Source: Fallopia convolvulus (lineage: Eukaryota > Streptophyta > Magnoliopsida > Caryophyllales > Polygonaceae). From it: a stretch of DNA of 64,000 bases. A program made the translations under genes and the position numbers. Location of the stretch: the NCBI GenBank assembly GCA_964016875.1, contig OZ024721.1, positions 7,817,001-7,881,000 of the forward strand, given 5' to 3'. Below the pieces are notes generated by a model. It made no database searches. It was not told the origin of the DNA and saw only the letters and a program-made list of their open reading frames with translations. Positions 1-13,300 of this stretch are shown in pieces (positions within the stretch are counted from its first letter, which is position 1; each line of letters opens with the position of its first letter).

Positions 1-687
1 CAACTAACAAATACACAATCACCTATTGCAAAACTCAACATCAAAAACCTGGATAAAAACATCAAATACGCACATGCACACATAATTTGTATTTTATTCA
101 AGTGGTAGGATCAAAAATCGAGTAAAAAGAAAGTGACGATTCATGCATTTTTTTTATTCAGAAAAGCACAAAACACCAAAATCGACACTATCAACTTCAA
201 ACAACTCAAATAAACACTAAAAAACACACAATAGATCAAAACATTTAGTATATATACACTCGACAAACACAAAATAACAAACGAAAAAACCTAGGGTTTC
301 AGTAAATTTAAAACGAGAGATAAAAACCTTGATTCTCTTGAGATGAACTTTGTTTCTCCATCTTGAACTGGATTGAGGTTTCTAATGTCGTTAATGGTAA
401 GAATCAGGCTCGAAAACGCTACGAAATAGGTTCGATTCACACTTGAACTGCTTCAAAACCGCTTCGGAAATTGTAAAAACTAAAAAGTGAGTGAAAGAGA
501 AATGGCGAGAGAAGAGAAGACGAAGGAGTTTATAAAAAGCGCGTCTCCTAAACGCTCTGTGTGGCGTGTTTCTTTTTTTACAGTTTTTTTTAAAAAAATA
601 GGAGCAATCTCAACCATACGTGTGATACGATCGAACGGCCAGGGAACTTTCTCAATTCTCACACACGCGGGCGTTCGCACGGGACTC

Positions 688-690
<3 letters not shown>
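1..690 (-). mobile_element. Terminal part of an unclassified MULE-like element
   Basis: This stretch resembles the outer end of a DNA transposon whose other end lies outside the window. The right edge, just before the TA microsatellite, has a dense non-coding terminal-type sequence (about 600-690). Further left, on the minus strand, is a candidate first exon: an ATG at 361-359 followed by about a dozen codons and a GT donor. This is the same plan as the first exons seen at 3043 (MULE B) and 26465 (element E3). No second terminal inverted repeat is in view, so class and length are uncertain. The short ORFs over 480-819 look accidental. Confidence 0.35.

Positions 691-693
<3 letters not shown>

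Positions 694-723
<30 letters not shown>
694..723. repeat. (TA)n microsatellite between two elements
   Basis: A pure TA run of 30 bases separates the leftmost element from family A copy 1. Similar TA or TCTA runs lie at 2681-2708, 14811-14830 and 16617-16627, each at an element junction. Confidence 0.95.
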
Positions 724-725
<2 letters not shown>

Positions 726-2680
726 TTCTATAGAGAACAAGAGAACAAATATAGGCCATTGGATGAGTATGGAATGGATGGTGGGATTTGTATCTACAAT
801 AGCAAAAATAGGAAAATAGGAAAAAACCAAAAATAGGAGAGATATTCTCCCCATGATTTACTCCATCTTAACTACCATAGTTAAATCTTGGTTTTAATTT
901 TGGAAAAATCCTCCATTGTGTAACGTGAATATTTTGCGCTGGAGACCTGCTCGCTGGAACTGCTCCCGCAACCACCTCCAAAACCGATCCCGCAGCCACC
1001 TCCGACCGGCGACCAGCCACCACGGTAGAAACGATCCCGCAATTCCGGCGAATTCCGACCACCACGAACCACCACATCGGAACTGCTCGCTGCTCGTTGA
1101 AACCGAACCACCACATCGGAACTACTCGCTGGAGAATTCCGGCCACCACGAACCACCACGTCGAGCAACCGTCGATCCCCTTCACTCGAAAATCATTAAT
1201 CGGTAAGCAATTCCGGTGAATTAATTCGAAAATCTCACATTGCTATTGATTGATGTTAATTGCTCAGATGTATTATTGTTCTTGATATTCAACAGGAAGA
1301 CGATTCAAAAGGGTGAATAAATCAATCAGAATTTTAGTATATACTATCGTCGTCGAAAATTATGGCATCAGGTAATGTTGTATATAATATATTCATTATG
1401 TATATGATTGATTTGTTTTAGTATATGTTGTAAATTTACGTGTTAATTGTTTAGGTGACCTAACCCTACAGATTCTTTGTATACATACAATGTAATATTG
1501 TATATAAAAAATTGCTATATGTATATACAAAATTGGTATGGTTGGATACTATTTGCAATATTGTATGTACAATTAATAAAAACATGTCTATTACATGTAC
1601 AATGTGAATTATGTATACATTTGTTATTAGCGTATATACATATAATTCACAGTTAATATACATGAGTTATTTTTATACTATTTTTAATTTAAATTATACA
1701 TGTATACATGATTATGTGGTCTATATACATGATTATTATACATGTATACATGGATTTGACATTAGTTTTTTATGCAGATATCTCAAGTAGAGCGAATTGT
1801 CAACATATTTTTTATTTTCATACTTCGAACATTGGGGTTTAAGCGATCGAAGATTGGTGGCAATATTGAACATTAGATCTTAAGTTGTATCTATACACCT
1901 TTTTTTTTGGTTCATTATGTAATATTTAATTTTTTGTTATACCGATACAAAATGATAATCATGTATATATAGTTGAGTTCACGTATATACACTCATTTAC
2001 TTATGCATACACATTTAAAGTCATGAATGCAATTCATAATTTCGCGTGAAAATACCAATACACTAGTATCATGAATATAAGAATCATGTTCTTGTATATA
2101 CTTTTACGTGCTCATGTATACATTCAAAATTTGAATAGAATCAATAAAAGAGGATTGTATGATCATTATAATATCATGTATATAACAATTAAAATCTTAT
2201 ATATGAGCAACTCGTTTCGTATACAATTATGAATCAGGTTATGAGCCACTGTATATAACAATTAAGAATCATGTATATAACCAATTGATTTCTTGTATAC
2301 AATTCTGTTAGATTTAGCGCCAGATTTAAATTTAATTGTTAAATTCCTATAATTACGGGATTTTATATTTTTTTGAAATAAAAATGGAAATCAATGTAAT
2401 CAATGGGATCAAATTCGAGATTTTTAAAAAATCCGAAATTTTGATCAAATTCATTGGAAAGTAATGTAATCTTTATATAACCACCCCCATAACCCACCTT
2501 CCTTTTGTGATTTTTCAATAAATCCGAAAATTCCTTTATTGTTCTTATAATTAAGGACATGATTTATTGTTTGAAATTTGGCCAAATTCGAGATTTAATC
2601 TAAGCCATCCAATCGAATCCCATCCAATGGCCTATATGTGTTCTCTTGTTCTCTCATATTTAAGTGTTCTCTATAGAACC
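724..2680 (+). mobile_element. Family A non-autonomous TIR element, copy 1
   Basis: The element begins GGTTCTATAGAGAAC and ends with the inverted form GTTCTCTATAGAACC. A second inverted block at each end contains GAGAACAAATATAGGCCA and its complement. Inside is a GC-rich segment (about 940-1205), a splice-donor-like GGTAAGC after it, and a long AT-rich part full of GTATAC and ATGTATA words. No transposase is encoded; the short ORFs at 868-1206 on both strands are low-complexity. Copy 2 at 14831-16616 has the same order of blocks in the same orientation. The insertion in TA repeat resembles microsatellite-targeting elements such as rice Micron. The TIR block also resembles that of element E4, which suggests a MULE-type family. 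Confidence 0.75.
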
Positions 2681-2708
2681 TCTATCTATCTATCTATATA
2701 TATATATA

Positions 2709-2770
2709 GGGGAGGGTTCAAGAGAAACGGGAGTTATAGAGAAACGGGGGAACTCCTTAGATGCGTTAGA
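2709..2770 (+). repeat. Left terminal inverted repeat of MULE B
   Basis: Two GAGAAAC-containing blocks are followed by TTAGATG. They pair, with mismatches and small gaps, with 14735-14809 at the other end. Confidence 0.7.
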
Positions 2771-3042
2771 TTATTAGTAATTAGTGGTTAGGATGTAGGG
2801 GATATGGTAACTATGGTGTGCTGATTTATAGTTACCAAATTCTGCAAAAAAAAATGTAATTAAAAAAAACTAGCGTGATTTATGGGACGTGGTTAAACAA
2901 AATCTGAAAAAACTACCAAATATACATTACGTAATATTCAACGCATATCTTCCTCCTTTCAGACGACATTTGGCTTTCATTGAAACTCCATTGAAATTGA
3001 TAATCGTTACCAAATTCTTCTTACTCTCGATTGAAGACATCC

Positions 3043-6000
3043 ATGGCAAAAGGTATGCTTTCTATTACTGAATTTTTCGCATGCCATAAACAAATTTTAC
3101 GCTAAATATTGAGCAAATTAATGTATAATCAGTATTAAAAAAACACTGTTAATAACTAACTTGTAATTCCGAAATCTTGTATGATAATTATGGAACATAC
3201 ATTGATTGATTAATTTGAAGCATTGTACTTAAATCTATAGGATATTCCAAAGATGAATTGGTTTAAGATATCGAATTGAATAAATCATTGTGAACAGAAT
3301 AGTGATTAGGTTCGAATATTACTTACGATTATGCGAATATGATGTTTTCGTGCTATTATGGTTTTTTTTTTCGAGTAAACATCAGATTGTATATTCAAAT
3401 TTTATTTTCCAATATTCAAAACAATATTTCTCCCGTGGTTCATATTCAAACATTTCAACTGTATATTCAATATCGATTAGGTCATATTCAAAAAAATATG
3501 AACCACGTGAGAAATATTGTTTTGAATATTGGAAAATAAAATTTGAATATACAATCTGATGTTTACTCGAATATACACGCTGATGTTTAATACGAATATT
3601 GTTTAAGTGATTGTGCATATGCTAATATAAATTGTCGAATATCCATTTGGTGTGAACGATGACTGCATATATATGTGTCTGAATATGTGCTATTGTATTT
3701 TGAACATATAGTTTATGTATATGAATATATATGTATATGTGTCCGAATATGCACAATTTATTGTTAATGTACATAATATTGAAAATGTTGGCATATTGAT
3801 ATTGTTTTTTACTACCCACAGTGTCGAGCAAATGGAGTGATTATGTTTTTAATGATGGGATAGACAATTCAGAAGATGAGATCGATCCGAATGAGAATAA
3901 TGATGCGGAAGAGGATTGTGAAGATTTTGTGTTTGGATCTGAGTGCATACCAGACCCACTTTATGAAAATCTCAAATTATGGGTTCCACGTTGCCCTACT
4001 TCTAAGAAACCAGTAGTTGGTAAGAGGTTTGATTCGCTTGAGGCAGGCTATGCATTTTACAAATATTATGCAACTCTGGTTGGTTTCAGCACCAAAGCAA
4101 GCACTACTCATAAGTTTGAAAGAAGTGAAGTTATTTCTTCAAAGTACTACCGATGCAATAGGGACGGATCAAAAAATATAGGGCAAAGTACAGGGCAACG
4201 GAACACATCTTCAAATAGGGTGGGATGTAATGCACGAATGGTACTAAAATATGGTGGCAATGATACTTATGTGGTGAGTGTCTTTATCGAGGAACACACG
4301 CATGAAATGGTTCTGAAATATGCAAAGCATTTTCTCAAGAGTAACAGGAAGATGGAGATAGGGCATAAAAAATTCATGATGTGTTGTGCAAGGGCGAATT
4401 TGGGTCCTGTAAGTTCTCATAAGTTATTGAAGCAGATCATCGGTAGATATATAAACATGCGCACAGCAGCATCGGATTTCAAAAATTATAAGAGGGATCT
4501 CATGGAAAATATAACAAATGCAGATGCTCAAATGATTATCAATAAGTTTCAGGGGAAAAAGGTTATGAACTCTGCATTCTACTTCGAGTATACAGTGAAC
4601 GAGTCACAACAGCTGACCAAACTGTTTTGGTGTGATCCAATTGCTAGGCGGAATTATGCTGCATTCGGACAAGTTGTCTCATTCGACTCAACATACGGAA
4701 CAAATAGGTAACCCTAACACTCAAATTGTAATCATATTTAAATAAACCAAATTTTCATTATTTTGATAATCATATTCTGATATTGACTTGGCATATTCAA
4801 TATATTAATCACATTATGTATATACCCATAGTTATTACGTATATTCAGAATAAAATCATTCATGTTCATAATCACAAACTACATGTTCCAGTTGTGGTAT
4901 AATCGTATTCAAATTGATACAGTTTATATTCAGAAGTCTAATATTACCCAAATACGTATATTCTATTTGTGTAATATGTGTAACTTATTAATATGTATAT
5001 TCGTTGAATATTATAATATATATATTGAATATTCCTTCATATTCTGGAATATATGAGTCCGATGAATATGATGTTATATTGTCAATATATGTTGATGAAT
5101 ATATTGTTATACATGATGTACATATGCATCTTATTAATATGTTTGATTTATAATCATGTAGGTACAACATGGTGTTTGCTCCATTCACAGGTTTGGACAA
5201 CCATAGACGATGTGTTACCTTTGGATGTGGCTTGTTGATGAAAGAGGATGTTGACTCATTATGTTGGCTCTTCGAACATTTCAAGAAAGCAATGCAAAAT
5301 GAACCAACCATTATATTAACTGACCAAGATCCAGCTATGAAAATCGCTGTTGAGAGAGTCTTCATAACAACAAGGCATAGATTCTGCATGTGGCATATTA
5401 TGTACAAGGTTTCAACAAAGGTTAAGGCTGAAAAGCTCAATATGCCTGGTTATAGGAAAACTTTAGGACATGTGGTGTGGAGTGATCAGATTAATACACA
5501 TCAGTTTGAAGAAGGTTGGGCTGATTTTCTTGACAAGTTTGATGAGAGAGGAAATAAGTGGTATAAAGATATGTATGATCTCCGATCGTATTGGATTCCA
5601 GCATATTTCAGAGATATAGTGCTAGGAGGTTTGGTGAGGACAACATCTATTTCTGAATCTCAAAATAGTTTCTTCGGAAAATATACGAATCAATATTTCA
5701 CCTTGGTAGAGTTATTCACCCACTTTGAAACTGCGTTGGAGACACAGAGATATCACCAAACAAAGAATGATGTGGATTCGGACACAAGATCACTTGAAAT
5801 GAAGACCCCCTTACCTATAGAGCGCAATGTTGCGGAGATATACACGCTTCGTATATTTGTTGAGGTGCAATCTGAGATAAGTGATGCTTGCTTTTTTTGT
5901 TGTATCATAAGCCAAGAAAAAGGTATGTTTATATTTATTAAGTATTAAGATATTCGATGAATATGGTAATTTGTGTTTTTATATAATTATTATTAAAATA

Positions 6001-6666
6001 TGTAGGAGATGGATTCATTGATTACATGATCAAAGAGGGTATGGATGATTATGAGGTACGTTATATGGTGAGGGATGGATTCACAACCTGCACATGTATG
6101 ATGTACAATCGAATCGTACTACCGTGTAGCACTCATTTGCAGCGTGGAAATCATATGGTTGCAACAAGATTCCAGAAAGCATGATTCTGAATCGTTGGAG
6201 AAAAGGTGCAAGCCAGGAGTTACATTCTGATGTAATGAGTGATGTGTATGATCAAAGTGTTCGTATCGAGAATGCAAATTCAAAGCTAAGTGAAGTATGG
6301 TCAAACATACACGCATGCGTAGGGCTCGCAGATGGCGACGATGGAAGGTTAAATGTGTTGTTAACAAGCTTGAAAAAAATTCGTATTGAATTCGAACAGA
6401 ATGATGTTGCTACAGGAAGAAGTAGGTCAATCAGAGAGGACATTGAATCATTTGCATGCATTCCTATTCCAGAAGAGATTAATGTTAAACCACCAGCCAT
6501 TGCCAAAAACAAAGGGAGTGGAACTGCAAAGAGGTTGAGAGGTGGAAAGGAGATAGCAATGGAAGCGCAACAAAAACCTTCAAAAACAGGGAAGAGGAAA
6601 TGCAAAAAATGCGGCCTTTATGCCGGCCATGATAGCAGGAATTGTGACAAGGTTAATGAGGAGTAG
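3043..6666 (+). pseudogene. FAR1-type MULE transposase, frameshifted in the SWIM zinc finger
   Basis: This would be a nuclear DDE transposase of about 770 residues that mobilises MULEs. I read four exons: 3043-3052 (ATG plus three codons), 3822-4707, 5162-5922 and 6006-6666. All boundaries are GT-AG and keep the frame. A FAR1 zinc-finger domain lies at about 4010-4330 (YYRCN, VGCNARM, EEHTHEM). The MULE domain spans 4650-5420, with the first Asp in VVSFDSTYGTN, the second in ILTDQDPAM, a CMWH C/H motif, and a candidate catalytic Glu in SISESQNSFF. A SWIM finger begins CTCMMYNRIVLPC at about 6090. A zinc knuckle (CKKCGLYAGHDSRNC) ends the protein. At 6128-6130 the frame breaks just after the third SWIM Cys: reading continues in the wrong frame to a TGA at 6181-6183, while the conserved downstream segment (MILNRWRKGA) is in another frame. 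One missing base would explain it. This copy is probably inactive unless the break is an assembly error. Confidence 0.85.
3371..3570. repeat. Long hairpin in transposase intron 1
   Basis: Two 76-base arms (3371-3446 and 3495-3570) are inverted copies with about one mismatch, separated by a 48-base loop. The structure lies wholly inside the inferred first intron. Each arm carries several GAATAT/ATATTC words. It would fold into a near-perfect stem in the transposase pre-mRNA. Confidence 0.95.
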
Positions 6667-7085
6667 GTTGAATATTATGATGTTTACTTTGAATATGTAC
6701 TGATGTGTTTTGAATTTAGAATTTTTAAATTTGAATATTGGAAATTTATGGTTATTTGCTTTTGTTTAAATGTATGTCCTTTTAAAATTCTAAATAAGGT
6801 AACGAGGAGTATGCTGAATATTATGATGTTTACGTTGAATATGTACTGATTTGTTTTGAATTTACAATTATTAATTTGGAATATTGGAAATTGATAGTTA
6901 TTTGCCTTTGTTTACTTAGAAAATGTATGTCATGTTAATATTCCATATAAGTTAACGATGAGTATGTTGAATATTATGTTGTTTACTTTGAATATGTACT
7001 GATGTGTTCTGAATTTAGAATTTTTAATATTGAATATTGGAAATTGATGATTATTTGCCTTTGTTTACATAGAAAAAATGTATAT
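6667..7085 (+). repeat. Three tandem ~150-bp repeats after the transposase
   Basis: Units start at about 6668, 6814 and 6967. Each begins TTGAATATTATG and continues with GTTTAC, TTGAATATGTACTGA and TATTTGCCTTTGTTTA. They sit in the 3' UTR or intergenic space between the two convergent genes. The following stretch 7086-7305 is AT-rich and holds no gene. Confidence 0.85.
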
Positions 7086-7307
7086 GAACCAACTATATAA
7101 TCGGATGAACCAACTATATAATGTACAAACATAAGCATAAATAAATTTATATGAACCAACTATATAATCGGATGCATTCAGTTTGTTAATGTCAATAAAC
7201 ACTTAACAATAATAAAATATCCATATAAAACCATAATATTATCCAAATTGAACACACTAAAACTTAATTGTCTTCCTACAACTAATGTAGGTAACGCTTC
7301 TTAGGAT

Positions 7308-10300
7308 TCAACACTTCTTTTTAACTGCTGGTAGACGCTTCTTCGCATTCAACGCATTCATGTATCTTGTGGCCTTGTCCTTTAACACATCACACTTATT
7401 GTTAAATTTAGATAGCAACAGTATGTGGAGATATTTGGTCCGAAGTGGTATGATGTTCTTATCTGAAAGCGGTTTGAAGCCTGCATCCCAAGTCCTCACA
7501 TCTTGACCAAAATATGTCTCTAGATGTCGCATTAAATACAATCCAAAATCAACCTTCTTTTCGTTGTCACGCCACTTCATGTTTAGCACAACCGGGCTCT
7601 TGTGTAGAAAACGATCACACCTGTTTTTTCCTTGAAACGATCCCATGTAATCAATAAACATCTTACTCTGCATTATAAATCATACTACATCAGTATGTCA
7701 TTGAAAGCTACACATCACATAGTTATAAGTTTATCAAATATAATTACCAGTGGTTTCAACACGCATCCATATTTCCCTTCCATGTCATCATCACCAGCTG
7801 ATGAATTATCAATAACCTCGACCGTGGACTTCATAAAACTGAAACATAGCGCATAAAAATGTTCTTCTGAAAGAATTGGGAAAACAACCTGCAAACATTA
7901 CAAGTGTACATTATGCTCTGTAATCTGATATTCGATAATAGAAAACATATTTTGTACTTAAATCCCCTTATACTTGAATATTATATTGTAGGAAGAAATG
8001 ACTAACCAGGTTGGCATCTAATATGGATGTATTAATGTTAGATGATATAGCTAAGTCCATTTCCTCCTTGAACTTTGTATATCGAAACTCATATGGTCGA
8101 GATTGATTATGGAATAATGGCGCCATTTGTATAATGTAGTATATTGTCTTAAAGCAACCAAAAGAAACTAATAATAATTAATAATATGCACTGTAAAATA
8201 TAAGTACTTACCATTGAGCTTGCACTACAAATAAACGTTTTGGAGTACCGGGACCACGCAAAGCTTCTTGTTCATTGAGATAAAGGCACCATATATCAAC
8301 AATATTGATTGCTACATAGGTACCTTCCTCAAGTGTTTTGAAATCCTTGGCTAATAATGTTATTTCTTTGTGATTGAATATAATAACACTGTATAACGAA
8401 GAATCATTATTAGATGTGTGACAAATATTCCAATGATAGGGAATGAAGATTATACTTACTTATTAGTCAATTCATCCATAACATAACAGTACAAGCTCTG
8501 CTCTTCATGTGATAGTTTTGAATTAGGATCAACGGCCCGAACTAGATATGGACTTTTGCTTGTCGCGGCAATTTTGGACTCTCTCTTGGGCAAAATCCTT
8601 GTAGATTGAACTGGGGTCTCAAAATCATCATCACTACCATCACGATGACTGACCTGTGTAAATTAAATATGAAAATCTGAAAGTTATATTGTAATATAAT
8701 ATCGCTGAATATATATTCCATGTATTTGAATATGCATATAATATGAACAGAACTGCAAAAGAATTTTCTGAATATACGTGATCTCTACGAAAATTGGCTT
8801 ACTCTTACACTGAATATAGTATATATGTGTTTGCATATGCCTTATAAAAGAATGAAGGGGATCTAAATAAAAATATAAATGTTGTATATATCCCCGAGGA
8901 CATTATTTGAATATTAGTATAACATAAACGGAACATATATGAAAAAATTCTGAATATGCGTGATGTATCAGAAAAATCGCTTAATCGTACACTGAATATG
9001 CAATATATATATTTGCATAAAATGTCAATTAAAAGAAGACAACTAAATTGTTTAACATTTAGAATATCAAACTATAATATATTTCGAAGCTTAGTAAGAG
9101 TAAACCGAATATGTATTATATAATTTTAAGTATACATACTGAAAATCTTGATATAGGCAATGATTAAAAATTATGGAATATAACTGCTTAACATATGAAT
9201 ATGCTTATCAAAAAAATGAATATATGTAATATTTTATTGAATATATATGGTAACAGGATGAACATATTACTATTTATCTATGTGCAACTATAAATATTGA
9301 GACATGAATATGCTGGTACTAATAACTATATAAATGGGAATTTTAAATTCTATGCATCAGTACAATAATATCATTCAATATTGAAGCATTTAGCTCCTAT
9401 GTATTGAACATATTACTAATGCATAATATCTGCATATTACATATTAACTATTACATATATTCCGACCAATCAGTCTATTCCAACCATGACATATCACATA
9501 AATCTAGTTCACCAATTGACAAACAACATCATAGATATCCGAGGTGCACAAAATAGAGGGCTAAATCATAAAATTTATTACACAGCTCGTGAGGAAGCTA
9601 TTCTACTACTCCTCCTAGTGCTTACCACAACTTGCTTATTCGCCTTGCGAGTCTTTTTTGGAGGTGATGATATAAGCTTTGGCTCAGCCTCAGTAGCCAC
9701 ATCCTCATAAACAATGAGTTGTCCTTCGGTGTGCATTAAAGGTTGCCCAACCTCTTTAGCATTGACTGCTTGTAGGGCATGAACTAGATCTTTAACAACA
9801 TGACTTGTATATGGAACCTGCTTATTTTTAATCAACTAGTTAAATATTGTAAACATTTTAAAAGAAATATGAAATACCGTATTTAACAATTAAATAAAAC
9901 TTTTGACCTTTGTGTTAGAAGTGTGATCAACTTTGCCCTTTCCCTTAGTCCCATCAGATCCTAATGTCTGTATTTAAACATAGTCTAATGAAAATTTCAA
10001 CTACTAAGGAATAGTAATAAAAAATGGAACGGATGTGATAATTTACCATAGCTTTTTCCACAACATCATTTATGTTGATATCATCATGCAGTTCATCAAT
10101 GATCTACAAAAAAAATGTCAAATTTCAATGCTAAAATAATAATTATATTATAAACCATGAAATTTTAAAAAAAATTACCGTAATTTCTTGATTCATCTCA
10201 ACATTCGGTTGGTTGTCCTTTTGATTTGAACTAGACGGTCCAGCCATATGGGCAAAACCAACACCAAATTGCTCTCTTGTGAAATCTCCAACAACCGGAA

Positions 10301-13300
10301 CATCATCAAACAAGCTCTCAAACGTGTCCCAACCAGTCTCTTGTAAAATAGAACGTCTCTTCATCACTTCCTCAAATCGATCCATTACCATATTCAACTC
10401 TTCATCAGTCCATAAAGGACACTGTGACTGAGACACACTCTTTCCTACTCCAGTGATACCTGCATTGTCATCCTGACAGAGGGAAAAAAGACAACATTCA
10501 CAAGTTTATTCACAAAAAAATATTCTATCTGTATAACAAAACATACAATATGGAGGGTCATAAATATTAAGAATTTAGTAAACTCAGCCTTACATGGGAC
10601 ATGACTTCAATATTAGTTCCAATAATAGCTTTTGCCGCCTATACAAGTGCCTTGCTTACATCATCAGTCTTGCATTCAATTGGGACCTTTTGGGTGCTCT
10701 CAACAACACGTATCATAAGTGTAGCCAAATCACATAAATCCCTTCCCAAGGATTTGTTAAAATCTGAAAATATAATGCATTGTAACAAAACAATAAACAA
10801 TCATCAATATTCAATGCAAAATATTCATATGCTCACTGAGCATATATAGCATATCAATTATAATTGCAACTACTAATTATTTATCTGAATATACTTTATA
10901 TTACTTCGAATGTGCATTTGTTGTCCTATGAATATATACATTTATAAAGATTGAATAAGTGGTAAACTAACATATATGAACTGAATAAGAATAATTTAAA
11001 ACTGAATATGCATTTATAAATATTGAATAAGTGGTAAAACAACATATACCAACCTTATATTTATGCATAAAAACTGTATGTAATATATTTAAATAAATAC
11101 ATTGAATATGCATTTGATAAAATTGAATATGCAATATATACAACTTAACATATACAGGTTTCATACATGAATTTATCAAAAGCATAGTCACATATGATTG
11201 TTCATACCTGTGATGAATGAATAGGTGTCGGTTCATTCCTGATGTTTTTGCTTCCAATATTCGGTGTGCCATCTTCAGTTGATAAGACCAACTTGGATTC
11301 CATCCTTCCCCTACCAAATCCTCCAGAATCCATTTCCATCAATTCTCTTTTGGATATCAACTCACTTGTCCAACCAATATATGATGGGACACTCCTTGGG
11401 ACATCACGCTTGCGAAAATTGACAACTCGGTCCAAGTAAAAGAACTACCAAAATTTGTAGACATATATTACTACTTGACCGATATATTATTTCAAAATGT
11501 ATAACAAATAAATCATATTAACCTTACCAGTAAGAATATTATTAGACCAGTAAACGATGTTGTGGGATTCGATTCCCATTTAACCTTGGACTCATCTAAG
11601 CACTTCAACACAAACCCGCACCAGTTGTAGTCTGACAATCTCTTCATTTCAGACAGTGGCATAATCACATTCTGATTAGCACATCCACTTTGGGGTGGTT
11701 CAATCATGCATGAGTAGACAAGTATGATGAAGTCACGCATGAACTCATCTATGTCATTTGTCTTTACCATCACGTCGCATATATGGTGAGGCCTTATGAA
11801 CAAAGCATCCTCAACCATACCAATGTGAGCCCTCCACTCATCAGCCAATGCTTTGTTCTCTGATGGCACTCTCTTCTCCACTGTTTTCTCACCACGTGGA
11901 ATCCCTAAGCATATTTCCACATCTTCCTCAGACACATCAAACACTTCACCATAGTCCATCTTCAACACACCCCTCCTAGGATCATAATTGCTCACTAACC
12001 AGTGTGCCAGTTTCCTATTCATACGATACAAAATATAAATTAAATACTCAACAAAAATACTACTATCATGTTATAACGATACAACACAAAAACTTACTTT
12101 GGGATATCGATATCCGGAAGCCGAAGAAAGTTTCCGAATCCACTTTTCCTGATAGCCTCCTTTTTATCCTCAGATTTTATAGCCTCTTTTTTATCCTCAG
12201 AATTTAGTTCCTTTATGAGGGTGACCAAATGGTCTGTTCTACTCCTGTGTTGAATTGTTGGATAAACACCTTTTAGTTTAGAAACCTTCATGCCATGCAC
12301 TGGATCCTTAGCTTTGTCCTTCACCCTCTTTTCTTTCTTCTTTAACACTTCGGATTTATCTTCATGGCTAAGATCCTTTGAATCTGTTTTCTCCTTTGAT
12401 TCTGATTTTCTCTTTTTTCTGCCCGGTGGACCCTTTACTATGACAATGTCATCATCATCAGAAGGCTTCTCAATCAATGCATGCTTCTTCCCTGCGTTAA
12501 CATCACATACAATATATTAACCTTTTGGAACAAACAATCCATCCTAAACCCATATCTAAGTATCAGTTTACCTCATTACATAAATTGTAGTATACACTAC
12601 TAACAGATTTGCATAAAAAAACTCATCACATATGGTAAACATCATACATGACAGATTTTTAGGGCTTATGTGGTGAAATTTGATACATTAAAATCACATT
12701 CTACACCAAATTCAAAATCAACAGCCACGAATTCATATTCAAAGTCTACATATTCCATATATGCTCAGTGATATTCAACACACTTTAGTTGTTATCAAAA
12801 ATTCAGATTATTATATGTATATTCAAAAATTTATGTATACTATTCAAAGTATCATACATAATACTCCATCAGTAAAGATTAATAATCAGAATCTCACCCA
12901 TAGTATTGTAAATATGCATGAACATTCATAACATATGATATACATCATTACCTTTTGACAGAACAGGTTTTTTGAGTCTTTTAGCACTCTCAGACCTAGA
13001 ATCAGGACATTCAGCTTCATCCTCGATATGAACTCCATCAGGAACTTTACCTTGGTATTCAGGTAGCAAATTAGTTGTTGTCAAAGTTTCATATGATTGT
13101 ACATGAAAATTAATAACAATTATTAATCAGAAGTTCAACCATAGTACTCTAAATATACATGAAAATTAATCAAATATAAAATACATCATTACCTTTTGAC
13201 AGAACATGTTTTTTGAGTCTTTTAGAACTCTCAGACTTTGAATCATGACCTTCAACTACATCCTCTAAATGAACTCCATCATGAACATTAACTTGTATTG

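Noticed and set aside
487..819. 110-codon plus-strand ORF
   Set aside because: It runs through a TA microsatellite into family A sequence; composition, not coding, keeps it open.
868..1206. ORFs on both strands in the GC-rich part of family A copy 1
   Set aside because: Low-complexity tandem words; the same region in copy 2 does not keep any of the frames.
9578..9580. Stop codon as the end of a separate gene upstream of the protease
   Set aside because: A good GTAAGC donor lies just before it, and the downstream exons match the C-terminal half usual for this protein type. A two-gene arrangement is still possible.
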